Assembly (NCBI GenBank): GCA_963711255.1
Contig: CAVQDO010000009.1
Span: forward strand, 124,001 to 188,000
Origin: GCA-2746365 sp963711255
GTDB taxonomy: Bacteria; Pseudomonadota; Gammaproteobacteria; SZUA-229
DNA: 64,000 nucleotides
Direction: 5' to 3'
The notes beneath the pieces were generated by a model, which searched no databases, was not told the origin of the DNA, and saw nothing but the letters and a program-made list of their open reading frames with translations. The stretch's first letter is position 1. The number at the start of each line of letters is the position of its first letter. The position numbers and the translations under genes were made by a program. This document shows positions 32,223 to 41,440 of this stretch, in pieces.

Positions 32223-33674
32223 TTATTTTCGCCAGAAGGCAGGCATTAACAATACCAGCAGGGTAAATATTTCCAGACGGCCAAGTAACATGGAAAAACA
32301 CAGTAGCAGTTTATTGAAGTCAGAAAGGTTTGCGTAATTGGCACTAACCTCACCCAGGCCCGGACCCAGGTTATTGATCGTCGCAGCCACCGCAGAAAAC
32401 GCTGTCACCTGGTCCAGGCCATTGAACATCAGGATCATCATAATCAGCGCAAACAGGGCGACATAAGCAGCAAAAAAACCCCAGACGGCATCAATAATTG
32501 AATTTTTTACCGGCTGCTTACCAACCTTAACCGTGACCCGGGCATTGGGGTGAATCAGGCGCATAATTTCCCGCTGTCCCTGTTTAAACAGCAGCAACAC
32601 ACGAATCACTTTCATGCCGCCGCCAGTCGATCCCGCACAACCACCAACGAAACTGGCAAACAGTAACATAACCGGAATAAATATCGGCCAGCTGGCATAG
32701 TCCGAGGTAACAAAACCCGTAGTCGTTGCAATTGACACGGTTTGAAACAGGGCTTCGCGAACGGCTGTTGGCAGGTCGTGACTGTCAGACTGACTGTATA
32801 AAACATAAATACTTAGCGAAGCAATGACCAGTAATAAACTGGCGTAAAACCTGAATTCGGCATCACGCAAATAGGGCCACAAACTCTTCGTACGCACCAC
32901 CGAAAAATGCAGAGCAAAATTGATTGCACCGAGAAACATAAACACCACGGCCACCAGCTCAATGGCCCGGTTATCGAAATAACCAATACTGGTGTCGTGC
33001 GTAGAAAATCCGCCAATAGCAACCGTAGAAAAACTATGTGCGACCGAGTCAAACAGATCCATGCCGGCCAGCCAGTAAGAAAAAGCACATGCCAGTGTTA
33101 AGCCCAGGTAAATGTACCAGAGCGCTTTCGCTGTTTCTGCAATTCGCGGCGTTAACTTATTGTCTTTTACCGGCCCGGGCGCTTCGGCTTTATAAAGCTG
33201 CATGCCACCGATACCCAGCATCGGCATAACAGCAACCGCCAGCACGATGATACCCATGCCGCCCAGCCATTGTAATTCCTGACGATAAAATAAAATGCTG
33301 TGCGGTAAATGATCCAGTCCGACCAGAACGGTCGCACCGGTTGTTGTCAGCCCGGAAATTGATTCAAACAGCGCATCAACAATACTGATATCGAGGTCTG
33401 CATTTAAATACAGTGGTATCGCACCCGCCACACCTAAAACCAGCCAGAACAGAACCACAACAACAAATCCATCTCGCAGACGCAAATCATTTTTCTGTTT
33501 TCGTACTGGAAAATATAATATAAAACCGGCAGCCAGCAAAATCAGGTAACTATCAAAAAAAGCAAGGGCAGCACCTTCCTGGTAGATAAGGTCAATCACA
33601 ATGGGCGGCAGCAAGGTGATGCTAAACAGCATCAAAAACTGCCCGACAATGCGTTGTATGATCGCTGTATGCAT
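32223..33674 (-). CDS. trkH: Trk potassium uptake system membrane subunit TrkH
   Basis: This 483-residue potassium channel-like subunit has the four-fold M1-P-M2 design of the TrkH family. Selectivity-loop motifs are seen at SISGLTTTGATVL (about residue 105), SFSTVAIGGFSTHD, SIATTTGFVTSDYA and ATINNLGPGLGEV. It forms the pore, gated by TrkA rings, in the inner membrane. Its ATG overlaps the trkA stop by one base (TAATG on the minus strand), so the two are translationally coupled. Length equals E. coli TrkH (483). Confidence 0.96.
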   Translation of the reverse strand: MHTAIIQRIVGQFLMLFSITLLPPIVIDLIYQEGAALAFFDSYLILLAAGFILYFPVRKQKNDLRLRDGFVVVVLFWLVLGVAGAIPLYLNADLDISIVDALFESISGLTTTGATVLVGLDHLPHSILFYRQELQWLGGMGIIVLAVAVMPMLGIGGMQLYKAEAPGPVKDNKLTPRIAETAKALWYIYLGLTLACAFSYWLAGMDLFDSVAHSFSTVAIGGFSTHDTSIGYFDNRAIELVAVVFMFLGAINFALHFSVVRTKSLWPYLRDAEFRFYASLLLVIASLSIYVLYSQSDSHDLPTAVREALFQTVSIATTTGFVTSDYASWPIFIPVMLLFASFVGGCAGSTGGGMKVIRVLLLFKQGQREIMRLIHPNARVTVKVGKQPVKNSIIDAVWGFFAAYVALFALIMMILMFNGLDQVTAFSAVAATINNLGPGLGEVSANYANLSDFNKLLLCFSMLLGRLEIFTLLVLLMPAFWRK

Positions 33675-35050
33675 TAAAAGAAGGTTACGCCAACCTGGAA
33701 CAGTTTTTCGACGGCATTAAATTTGGTCTTATCCAGCAGGAACAAGATGAGATGGTCTTCATTTTCGATGAGGATATCATGGTGCGCCATAATCACTTCA
33801 TCACCACGTATGATGGCACCAATGGTTGTGCCTTCCGGCAATTTAACCTGCTCGACCGTTTTACCCACGACTTTTGAATTGGCCGAAGTGCCATGCGCTA
33901 TTGCTTCAATGGCCTCCGCCGCACCGCGACGCAATGAATGCACCGCGACGACATCACCGCGCCGCACATGTGCCAGCAATCCGCTAATGGTAATTTGCTG
34001 CGGTGAAATAGCAACATCGATAGTGCCTTCACTTTCCATCAGGTCGACGTAAGCATGACGATTAATTAACGACATTACTTTTCGCGCGCCTAAACGCTTC
34101 ACCAGCATTGAGGACAGAATATTAGCCTCATCGTCATTGGTTAACGCACAGAAGACATCCATCTGGTCAATATTTTCTTCCAGCAAAAGGTCTTCGTCTG
34201 CGGTATCACCCAGCAGCACGATTGTTTTATCCAGCTCACAGGAAAGTTCGTCAGCGCGTATCGGATCTCGTTCCAGTAGCTTAACGTTATATCTTGTCTC
34301 CAGCGACTGGGCCAGCCGCTTTCCGATATTGCCACCGCCAGCCAGCATAATACGCTTGATCGGCTTATCCAGATTTCTCAACTCGGACATTACCGCACGA
34401 ATATCTTTACTGGCGGCAATAAAAAACACCTCATCATCGGCCTCGATAACCTGGTGACCATCCGGGACAATACCTTTACCACGACGGAAGATGGCAGCCA
34501 CTCGTGAATCGACACCCGGCATATGCTTTTTTAAATCAGAAATTTCATGGCCAACCAGTGGACCGCCGTAATAAGCCCTGACACCAACCAGACGTGCCCG
34601 CCCGTCAGCAAAGTCCAGCACCTGCAAGGCACCGGGGTATTCGATTAGTCGCTGAATATGTTCGGAAATTAATTGCTCGGGGCTAATTAAAACATCAATC
34701 GGCAGGTCGTTTTTATTAAACAGCTCCTGGTACTTCAGGTATTCCTGGGAACGGACCCGGGCAATTTTTGTTGGTGTATGAAACAGGCTGTGGGCAACCT
34801 GGCAGGCTACGATGTTGGTTTCGTCACTGTTGGTGACTGCAACCAGCATATCGGCATCAGCGATGCCGGCCTTCCTTAGTATATCGGGGTGCGAGGCATG
34901 ACCGACAACGGTTTGAATGTCGAGCCGGTCGCTTAAGTCATTCAGCAAAACTGCGTTTGAGTCGACCAGGGTTATATCATTGGCTTCCGATGACAGGTTT
35001 TCTGCAACACTGGAACCAACCTGGCCCGCTCCTAAAATAATTATGTTCAT
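33674..35050 (-). CDS. trkA: Trk potassium uptake regulatory subunit TrkA
   Basis: This 458-residue protein has two tandem RCK units, each with a Rossmann NAD-binding RCK_N (IIILGAGQVGSSVAENLS at residue 2; IMLAGGGNIGKRLAQSLE at about 234) and an RCK_C domain. It forms the cytoplasmic gating ring of TrkH, responding to NAD(H) or ATP. Length matches E. coli TrkA (458). It precedes trkH in a one-base overlap and follows rsmB by 120 bases. Confidence 0.97.
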   Translation of the reverse strand: MNIIILGAGQVGSSVAENLSSEANDITLVDSNAVLLNDLSDRLDIQTVVGHASHPDILRKAGIADADMLVAVTNSDETNIVACQVAHSLFHTPTKIARVRSQEYLKYQELFNKNDLPIDVLISPEQLISEHIQRLIEYPGALQVLDFADGRARLVGVRAYYGGPLVGHEISDLKKHMPGVDSRVAAIFRRGKGIVPDGHQVIEADDEVFFIAASKDIRAVMSELRNLDKPIKRIMLAGGGNIGKRLAQSLETRYNVKLLERDPIRADELSCELDKTIVLLGDTADEDLLLEENIDQMDVFCALTNDDEANILSSMLVKRLGARKVMSLINRHAYVDLMESEGTIDVAISPQQITISGLLAHVRRGDVVAVHSLRRGAAEAIEAIAHGTSANSKVVGKTVEQVKLPEGTTIGAIIRGDEVIMAHHDILIENEDHLILFLLDKTKFNAVEKLFQVGVTFF

Positions 35051-35170
35051 GACTTTTTATCTAAGACTCAAAATGACTGGCTATAAATTTATAAAATAAT
35101 CAAACGCCTGCAGCGAAGTTTACGCTCTTACTTTGTATTTTTCATTACTGCTTTTGTTAAGCTGTCATCT

Positions 35171-36598
35171 TTAACCAGATTTCTTCAGGCGGCAAAAATA
35201 AAACCCATCGGCATCCTGTTCGCCAGGAAATAACTGGCGGCCATATTCGCATAGTTCGCCCCAGTCAGCCGTAATTTTTATTTCGCTGGCATTTTTATGT
35301 AAAGACAGAAAATTTTCGATCTGATTCTGGTTCTCATCTTTAAAGATCGAACAGGTGACATACAGCAACTCACCGCCATCAGCCAGCATCTGCCAGGCCG
35401 CTGATAAAATCTCAGACTGCAGTTTAACCAGTGGCTCAATATCCGATTCCCGACGCAGGGTTTTGATATCAGGATGGCGGCGAATTACGCCGCTGGCCGA
35501 ACAGGGCGCATCAATCAAAATCGAGTCAAACTGTTCGCCCTGCCACCATTGTTTATAGTCGCGAGCATCGGCAACAACCAGTTCGACTCTGTGCTCAAGC
35601 TTGAGGCGTTGCAGGTTTTCCGTTACACGCTGCATTCTGTGTTCATCAAACTCGACGGCCACCAGTTTTTCAACGGCCGGGTAACGTTCAAGCAGGTGGC
35701 AGGTTTTACCACCCGGCGCTGCACACAGGTCCAGTACACGCTGCTTGCCGGAGACTGTCAGTAATTCGGCTGCCAGCTGGGCGCCGGCATCCTGTACCGA
35801 GACAGCGCCATCAGCAAAGCCGGGTAAAGTCCTGACATCAATACCCTGCTCAAGCTTTAAGGCCTGATCAAGCGATCCCGAAAAAACCGTTTCGTCATTA
35901 AACGCGACGGCGGCATCAGTCAGCATTTTTTTATACTGCTCAACACTGTAATTTGCCGGATTAATGCGCAGCCAGAATGCCGGCCGCTGGTTATTGGCGT
36001 CGACAATTTGACGCCAGCCGCGAGGGCTTTCAACAGTGTCCTGCTCTACCCCGTGTGCGGCGCCATCTGCTGGCCAGTCTTTTTTGATTTTTTCCAGCAG
36101 CCATGCCGGATGCGAATATTTCACCTGATCCTGTTTGATTGATGCAATCAGTTTTTCCTGTTCACGGGTATAACGCCGCAATACTGCATTCACCAGACCT
36201 GCCGCCCATTTTCTGCCCGACTTTCTGACCAGCTCAACCGACTCATTAATAATGGCGTAATCCGGGGTACGGCACTCTTTTAATTCATACATCGCCATCA
36301 ACAAAATCAGCTGAACATCATTATCCTTTGCTTTCAATGGTTTTGGCATTAATTGCGAGACAAAATATTCGAGCTGCCAGCGCCAGCGCAATACACCGTT
36401 AACCAGTTCGTTCGCCAGCCCGCGATCACGCCCGTCTTCAAGTAAATCGATAGTCCGGGTTTGCGCCACCGATAATGACTGGCCGCTAAAAACCTGTTTC
36501 AGCGCCTGCAGGCAAGCCAGCCTTGCGGCACTGACTTTTGCCTTAGCCGCATTCGTCTTGCCGTGTTTATTCTTTACTGCCTGGGGTTGTTTATTCAC
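35171..36598 (-). CDS. rsmB: 16S rRNA m5C967 methyltransferase
   Basis: This 475-residue enzyme methylates cytosine-967 of 16S rRNA. The N-terminal NusB-like RNA-binding domain (residues 25-160) precedes a Rossmann methyltransferase domain with the SAM loop VLDLCAAPGGKTCHLLERYP (about 290). The two catalytic cysteine motifs are DAPCSASGVIRRHPDIK and LYVTCSIFKDENQNQI. It starts four bases after the fmt stop in the conserved def-fmt-rsmB order. An N-terminal lysine/alanine-rich leader of about 20 residues precedes the domain. Confidence 0.96.
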   Translation of the reverse strand: MNKQPQAVKNKHGKTNAAKAKVSAARLACLQALKQVFSGQSLSVAQTRTIDLLEDGRDRGLANELVNGVLRWRWQLEYFVSQLMPKPLKAKDNDVQLILLMAMYELKECRTPDYAIINESVELVRKSGRKWAAGLVNAVLRRYTREQEKLIASIKQDQVKYSHPAWLLEKIKKDWPADGAAHGVEQDTVESPRGWRQIVDANNQRPAFWLRINPANYSVEQYKKMLTDAAVAFNDETVFSGSLDQALKLEQGIDVRTLPGFADGAVSVQDAGAQLAAELLTVSGKQRVLDLCAAPGGKTCHLLERYPAVEKLVAVEFDEHRMQRVTENLQRLKLEHRVELVVADARDYKQWWQGEQFDSILIDAPCSASGVIRRHPDIKTLRRESDIEPLVKLQSEILSAAWQMLADGGELLYVTCSIFKDENQNQIENFLSLHKNASEIKITADWGELCEYGRQLFPGEQDADGFYFCRLKKSG

Positions 36599-36602
36599 AG
36601 AG

Positions 36603-37562
36603 TTAATTTAATACCTGATCGAGCAATGTGTTTGCGTTAAGGAAATCCGCCACCGTCATTCTGCGCTTACCCTCTGCCTGCAGCTCAAGAATACGCAGCG
36701 CGCCTTCAGCGGTGAGCACATCTATACCCTGTGCAGATTCAGCCACCACCTGGCCGGGTACAGCATTAGCCGTTGCAACTTTTTCACTGCAGACTTCGGC
36801 CATCCAGATTCGCAAGCTCAGTGATTTGCCGTTTTTAGTGTAATGACAGAAAGCGACCGGCCATGAATTGTAGGCTCGAACCGCACGCTCTATTTGCTGT
36901 GCTGATTGCTGCCAGTTGATCCTGGCTTCGGCCTTGGATAATTTTGCAGCGTAACAGGCATCAGCGTCATTTTGTTTAATCGCCGGCTGCGTCTGCGCGG
37001 CTATCGCTGGCAAAGCCGCCATTAATGTGTCAGCACCAAGCTGCATTAACCTGTCGTGAAGACTTGATCCGGTTTCACTGGCCGAGATATCACATCCGGC
37101 CACCGCCAGCATATCACCGGTATCAAGGCCTTCGTCCATTTGCATGATAGTGATACCGGTTTTGTCATCACCTGCCAGCAGAGCCCGCTGTATCGGTGCC
37201 GCCCCTCGCCAGCGCGGCAACAATGAAGCATGAATATTAATACAGCCCAGGCGCGGCGCCTGCAGCACAGCGGTCGGTAATATCAGGCCGTAAGCGGTCA
37301 CTATCATCAGGTCAGCATTGAGCGATGCCAGCTGTTGTTGCGCCTGCTCACTTTTTAAGGTTTCTGGCTGAAAAACCGTTATATTATGCTCCAGCGCTTT
37401 TTCTTTAACCGGTGATGCCAGCATGCCCCGGCCGCGACCAGCGGGACGGTCAGGTTGCGTGTACACCGCAATGATTTCATGCTCCGAGGCAATTAATGCC
37501 TGCAACGCTGCGACAGAAAATTCTGGCGTGCCCGCGTAGATTATGCGTAAAGCTTTGCTCAC
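36603..37562 (-). CDS. fmt: Methionyl-tRNA formyltransferase
   Basis: This 319-residue enzyme formylates initiator Met-tRNA using 10-formyl-tetrahydrofolate. The N-terminal fold IIYAGTPEFSVAALQALIAS, the catalytic and folate-binding INIHASLLPRWRGAAPIQRA (Asn, His) and the aspartate in MDEGLDTGDML are all present. The C-terminal beta-barrel domain follows from about residue 205. It sits between def and rsmB as in E. coli, with a 65-base spacer to def. Confidence 0.97.
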   Translation of the reverse strand: MSKALRIIYAGTPEFSVAALQALIASEHEIIAVYTQPDRPAGRGRGMLASPVKEKALEHNITVFQPETLKSEQAQQQLASLNADLMIVTAYGLILPTAVLQAPRLGCINIHASLLPRWRGAAPIQRALLAGDDKTGITIMQMDEGLDTGDMLAVAGCDISASETGSSLHDRLMQLGADTLMAALPAIAAQTQPAIKQNDADACYAAKLSKAEARINWQQSAQQIERAVRAYNSWPVAFCHYTKNGKSLSLRIWMAEVCSEKVATANAVPGQVVAESAQGIDVLTAEGALRILELQAEGKRRMTVADFLNANTLLDQVLN

Positions 37563-37627
37563 GATGTCAGACCGGTTATGGTTTTAATGTTAGTTAAAGG
37601 CGAAAGAATCAGTGAGCCAGTATAATG

Positions 37628-38146
37628 CTAAAGCGCAACACGGCGAGCATCTTCACGCTGTTGTTTAAGCAGCCGTTTTTTCAGGCGCTGCTGCTTTAAT
37701 GGTGACAGGTAGTCAACAAACAGCTTACCTTTCAGGTGATCAATTTCATGCTGAATACAGACTGCCAGCATTTCATCGGCCTGCAGGGTATATTCTTCAC
37801 CGTTCTGATCCAGCGCCCTCACGGTCACTTTTTCAGAACGTTCGACTGTTTCATATATATCCGGAACAGACAGGCAGCCCTCATCACAGGTCTCGGTACC
37901 TTCTTCGGCAATAATTTCCGGGTTAATCAGGCACAGCGGCTGATTCTTCTCTTCAGAAAGGTCAATCACAATAACCTGCTGATGCACATCAACCTGGGTG
38001 GCCGCAAGACCGATACCGGGCGCTGTATACATGGTCTCGAACATATCGTCGACCAGTTTTCTGATAGTGTCATCGACTTTGGCTACCGGTTTTGCCACGG
38101 TACGAAGTCGTTTATCGGGATAATTTAGTATGTCGAGTAATGCCAT
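37628..38146 (-). CDS. def: Peptide deformylase
   Basis: This 172-residue metalloenzyme removes the N-formyl group from nascent proteins. All three motifs are present: GIGLAATQV (about residue 45), DEGCLSVPDIYE with the metal cysteine (about 90) and QHEIDHLKGKLF with the HExxH metal site (about 133). It is the first gene of the minus-strand run and is divergent from the LysM lipoprotein gene, a conserved gammaproteobacterial arrangement. Confidence 0.98.
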   Translation of the reverse strand: MALLDILNYPDKRLRTVAKPVAKVDDTIRKLVDDMFETMYTAPGIGLAATQVDVHQQVIVIDLSEEKNQPLCLINPEIIAEEGTETCDEGCLSVPDIYETVERSEKVTVRALDQNGEEYTLQADEMLAVCIQHEIDHLKGKLFVDYLSPLKQQRLKKRLLKQQREDARRVAL

Positions 38147-38345
38147 AAAATTGCTTGCTAATATATTGTCTAAATGTTGCTGTAATCAGCGCGTATAACG
38201 TTATTTCTGCTACACTCAATGAAAAACTTGCTTTTGTAATTGAAGTTCACCTACTAAACTGTTGAGAGTAGTAAGAAAACTTCCAGCCCTCATGCCCTAT
38301 TATAATAAAAAATCAGGGCCAGAATACCAGGGAATAAAAATAATA

Positions 38346-39509
38346 ATGACTAAAACGAATACTCCCAAGCCGCGCAATATTGTACCCTTTTTCGTACTAT
38401 CAGGGCTACTGACCTGCATAACTGCCTGTAGTTCGCCTGCACCAAAACCAATGGTAGAAGCTGAACCGGAACCGGTAGTAACAGAAACGGTAGCAGCGCC
38501 CGAAAAAGAAATTGTTTTAAAGGCTTCACATCCGAGGCAATATACTGTGAAAAAAGGCGATACCCTGTGGGGCATCTCTAACCTTTTTTTACAGGACCCC
38601 TGGTACTGGCCTGAGATCTGGCAAAAAAATGAACAGATAGCCAATCCTCACCTGATCTTTCCCGGTGATGTATTAACACTGGTTTATGTTGGCGGCCAGC
38701 CACAGATACGGGTAAATGAAGCAAAACACAGAGAAGTGTCAGAAAGCACTGGTCTGCCGGTTAAGAAATTGAGCCCCAGTGTGCGCACAACGGCCCTGGA
38801 GGCAAGCATACCCAGTATTCCGGGTGATGCTATTCGTCAGTTCTTAAGCCAGCCCCGGGTCGTCACCAAAGAAGAACTGGAGGATGCGCCGCGTATTATC
38901 GCCAGTGATGAAAAACGTTTAATTCTGGGCCAGGGCAGCCGGGTTTATGTTCGTGGCGAACTGGACAAGGAACGTGTACGCTTTTCGGTATTCAGACCGG
39001 GTGATGCACTGATTGATCCCGTTTCGGGCGATATTCTGGGCTATGAAGCCAAGTATACCGGCAATGTTCACATTACTAACTATGACGACCCTGCCACCGG
39101 CGACCTGACCTTCACTGAGCGTGAAGTCCTGATCGGTGACCGCCTGCTGCCGGAAGACAAGAGCAAACTGGAAAACCTGTTCTTCCCGCACATTCCCGAC
39201 AGAATTGTAGATGGTCAAATTATTTCACTCTACGACGCAATGTTTGGTGTTGCTCAATACCAGGTTGTGGTTATTAATAAAGGCGAAAGAGACGGTATGG
39301 AAGTCGGCCATTTGCTTGCCACCTACACACTGGGTGACACGGTACGTGATAATTACGACAAACGCCGCAGCAAGCTCGTGAAACTGCCTAACGAGCGCAG
39401 CGGACTGATCATGCTGTTTAAAACCTTCGATCGCGTGAGTTATGGTTTGACCCTGGAATCCAGGCGCGTTATTCATAAAAACGATGCCGTTCAACGACCA
39501 AGACTTTAA
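38346..39509 (+). CDS. LysM-domain lipoprotein
   Basis: This protein of about 387 residues is found between def and dprA in many Gammaproteobacteria. From ATG 38346 it has a lipoprotein signal (VLSGLLTCITACSS), a proline/glutamate-rich linker, then a LysM peptidoglycan-binding domain (YTVKKGDTLWGISNLFLQDP, about residues 65-110). A long C-terminal region of unknown fold follows. It probably anchors to peptidoglycan in the cell envelope; a partner is unknown. The in-frame ATG at 38262 would put 28 residues before the signal and is rejected. Confidence 0.85.
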   Translation: MTKTNTPKPRNIVPFFVLSGLLTCITACSSPAPKPMVEAEPEPVVTETVAAPEKEIVLKASHPRQYTVKKGDTLWGISNLFLQDPWYWPEIWQKNEQIANPHLIFPGDVLTLVYVGGQPQIRVNEAKHREVSESTGLPVKKLSPSVRTTALEASIPSIPGDAIRQFLSQPRVVTKEELEDAPRIIASDEKRLILGQGSRVYVRGELDKERVRFSVFRPGDALIDPVSGDILGYEAKYTGNVHITNYDDPATGDLTFTEREVLIGDRLLPEDKSKLENLFFPHIPDRIVDGQIISLYDAMFGVAQYQVVVINKGERDGMEVGHLLATYTLGDTVRDNYDKRRSKLVKLPNERSGLIMLFKTFDRVSYGLTLESRRVIHKNDAVQRPRL

Positions 39510-39542
39510 AAACAAAAAAGAACTATCTTCGCTATATTACGA

Positions 39543-39586
39543 GCTGCCAGAACTGGTCCAAATAATTACAGACCAACTCTGGCAGC
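39543..39586. other. Strong stem-loop between the LysM gene and dprA
   Basis: Arms 39543-39558 (GCTGCCAGAACTGGTC) and 39571-39586 pair at 14 of 16 positions around a 12-base A/T-rich loop. No T run follows on either strand, so it is not a classical terminator. It ends 12 bases before the first possible dprA start and could act on mRNA processing or on translation of dprA. Confidence 0.6.
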
Positions 39587-39598
39587 AGGGTAATAATA

Positions 39599-40810
39599 GT
39601 GTATTATTCACGGATGAATACAAGGACGAACAATAATCACCTGGATACTGCAACGGATGCAGCAGCCTTCAGCTCCGATCAAAAACAAAGCTCACTTAAA
39701 TACTGGCTCTATCTTCGCCATACTCCGGGCGTAAGCAATAAGGTATTTCGTCTGTTGCTTGACACCTTCGGCGGCGCCAGGGCGGTATTTAACGCAAGTC
39801 ACGCACAACTCTCAGCACTGGACATCAAGCAACAGACCAAAACCGAGCTAATCAACGCGATTACCCATGAAAACCTGCCTGATATTAGCGCCGACCTTGA
39901 CTGGGTAGCCGCTGCTGGCCACCACATTATTAGCCTTAACCATGACGCTTACCCACCGCAGTTGAAAGAACTGCCTGATGCACCGCCAGTATTATATGTT
40001 AGAGGCGATCCGGACTACCTGCGGCAGCCACAACTGGCGATGGTCGGCACACGCCACCCTACCGCTGCTGGACGCAATACCGCCCGCGAGTTTGCCCGAC
40101 ATTTATCCCATGCCGGCATCACCATTGTTAGCGGCCTGGCCAGTGGCATTGACGGTGCCAGTCACGAAGGTGCGCTGCAGGGGCTGGCAGGAACAGTTGC
40201 CGTTGTCGCCCATGGGCTGGACATTATTTATCCCGCCAGCCATCAACAACTGGCGCAGGCAATAGCTGAAGAAGGCGCTGTTGTTTCCGAAATGCCCATT
40301 AATACTCAGCCGTCACGCGGCATGTTCCCGCGCCGCAACCGCCTGATCAGCGCCCTGTCCATGGGTACGCTGGTGGTAGAAGCCGCTAAAAAAAGTGGTT
40401 CATTAATTACCGCCAGGTTTGCGCTTGAACAAAACAAAGAAGTCTTCGCCATTCCCGGTTCAATTCATAATCCCATGACGCGAGGCTGTCATCAGCTCAT
40501 CCGTCAGGGTGCAAAACTGGTTGAAACAGCCGATGATATTCTTGAGGAATTATGTATTTCCCCGCAACTTACAAGCACATACCCACAAAAATCCGAAAAA
40601 AATACCCAAGAAAATCCGAAAGATCTGCCCAAGACACTTGACCCGGATCACCAAAAACTGCTCAAATGCCTCGCTTATGAGCCTGCCAGCATTGATGAGC
40701 TGGTCACAAACAGCAATTTTACCGCTGCTGAAATCGCTTCAATGTTACTTATTCTGGAGCTTGAAGGCTTCGTCATATGCCAGGATGGTCGGTATACAAA
40801 CGTTAGCTAA
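39599..40810 (+). CDS. dprA: DNA-processing protein DprA (Smf)
   Basis: This 403-residue protein loads RecA onto incoming single-stranded DNA during natural transformation. The extended Rossmann core is clear: MVGTRHPTAAGRNTAREFAR, ITIVSGLASGIDGASHEGAL (about residue 180), AVVAHGLDIIYPASHQQLA, MFPRRNRLISALS and SGSLITARFALEQNKEV. A C-terminal winged-helix domain follows (about 345-403). The start is either GTG 39599 or ATG 39614; neither has a strong ribosome site. With comF it gives two competence-related genes in the window. Confidence 0.95.
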   Translation: MYYSRMNTRTNNNHLDTATDAAAFSSDQKQSSLKYWLYLRHTPGVSNKVFRLLLDTFGGARAVFNASHAQLSALDIKQQTKTELINAITHENLPDISADLDWVAAAGHHIISLNHDAYPPQLKELPDAPPVLYVRGDPDYLRQPQLAMVGTRHPTAAGRNTAREFARHLSHAGITIVSGLASGIDGASHEGALQGLAGTVAVVAHGLDIIYPASHQQLAQAIAEEGAVVSEMPINTQPSRGMFPRRNRLISALSMGTLVVEAAKKSGSLITARFALEQNKEVFAIPGSIHNPMTRGCHQLIRQGAKLVETADDILEELCISPQLTSTYPQKSEKNTQENPKDLPKTLDPDHQKLLKCLAYEPASIDELVTNSNFTAAEIASMLLILELEGFVICQDGRYTNVS

Positions 40811-40888
40811 TCGTTTATTTGTTAACAAATCTTTTTATTACACTCCTGAGCAATAGACCACTTAGCAGGAATAGCAGGGCTTTTTTGA

Positions 40889-41395
40889 ATGATAATTAAA
40901 CAATCTGTCGTTGATGTTCTAATGTTTTTATTTGAACGTTATTTAGGCGATGATGAATTAAGTGAGACCAGTCGAGTAACCGATGAGCGTGACAGTATCC
41001 AGATCAGACTGGAAGAAATGGGTTTTCGTAATACTGAAATAAACCAGGCCTTTGACTGGCTGGAAGACCTCGCCGGGCTACAGGCAAATATTGAAGCTGA
41101 CGAAGAATTTGTACCAATCAAGGAAACCAGTACACGTATCTATAGCAAGGAAGAGAAAAAACTGATTGGCGTAGAAAGCATTGGGTTTTTGAATTTTCTT
41201 GAACAAACCAGAATCCTTACCCCGGTGACACGTGAACTAATACTGGATCGTGTAGTCGCATTAGGCCATCCACTGGATTCCGAGCAGCTGAAATGGATCA
41301 TTATGATTGTGCTGCACTCGCACCCGGGTGAAGAGAATGCTCTCGCCATGATGGAAGATTTTATTTTTGATGAATCAATTGACCAAATCCATTGA
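40889..41395 (+). CDS. smg: Smg family protein (DUF494)
   Basis: This 168-residue protein matches Smg/DUF494 along its length: VVDVLMFLFERYLGDD at the N-terminus, TRIYSKEEKKLIGVESIGFL near the middle and LEQTRILTPVTRELILDRVV toward the end. It is an acidic, all-helical cytosolic protein of unknown function, always found between dprA and topA in Gammaproteobacteria, as here. Confidence 0.93.
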   Translation: MIIKQSVVDVLMFLFERYLGDDELSETSRVTDERDSIQIRLEEMGFRNTEINQAFDWLEDLAGLQANIEADEEFVPIKETSTRIYSKEEKKLIGVESIGFLNFLEQTRILTPVTRELILDRVVALGHPLDSEQLKWIIMIVLHSHPGEENALAMMEDFIFDESIDQIH

Positions 41396-41440
41396 TCCCG
41401 TTTATTTGACCGCCTGATAAAAGCACTAGACTAGAACTGT

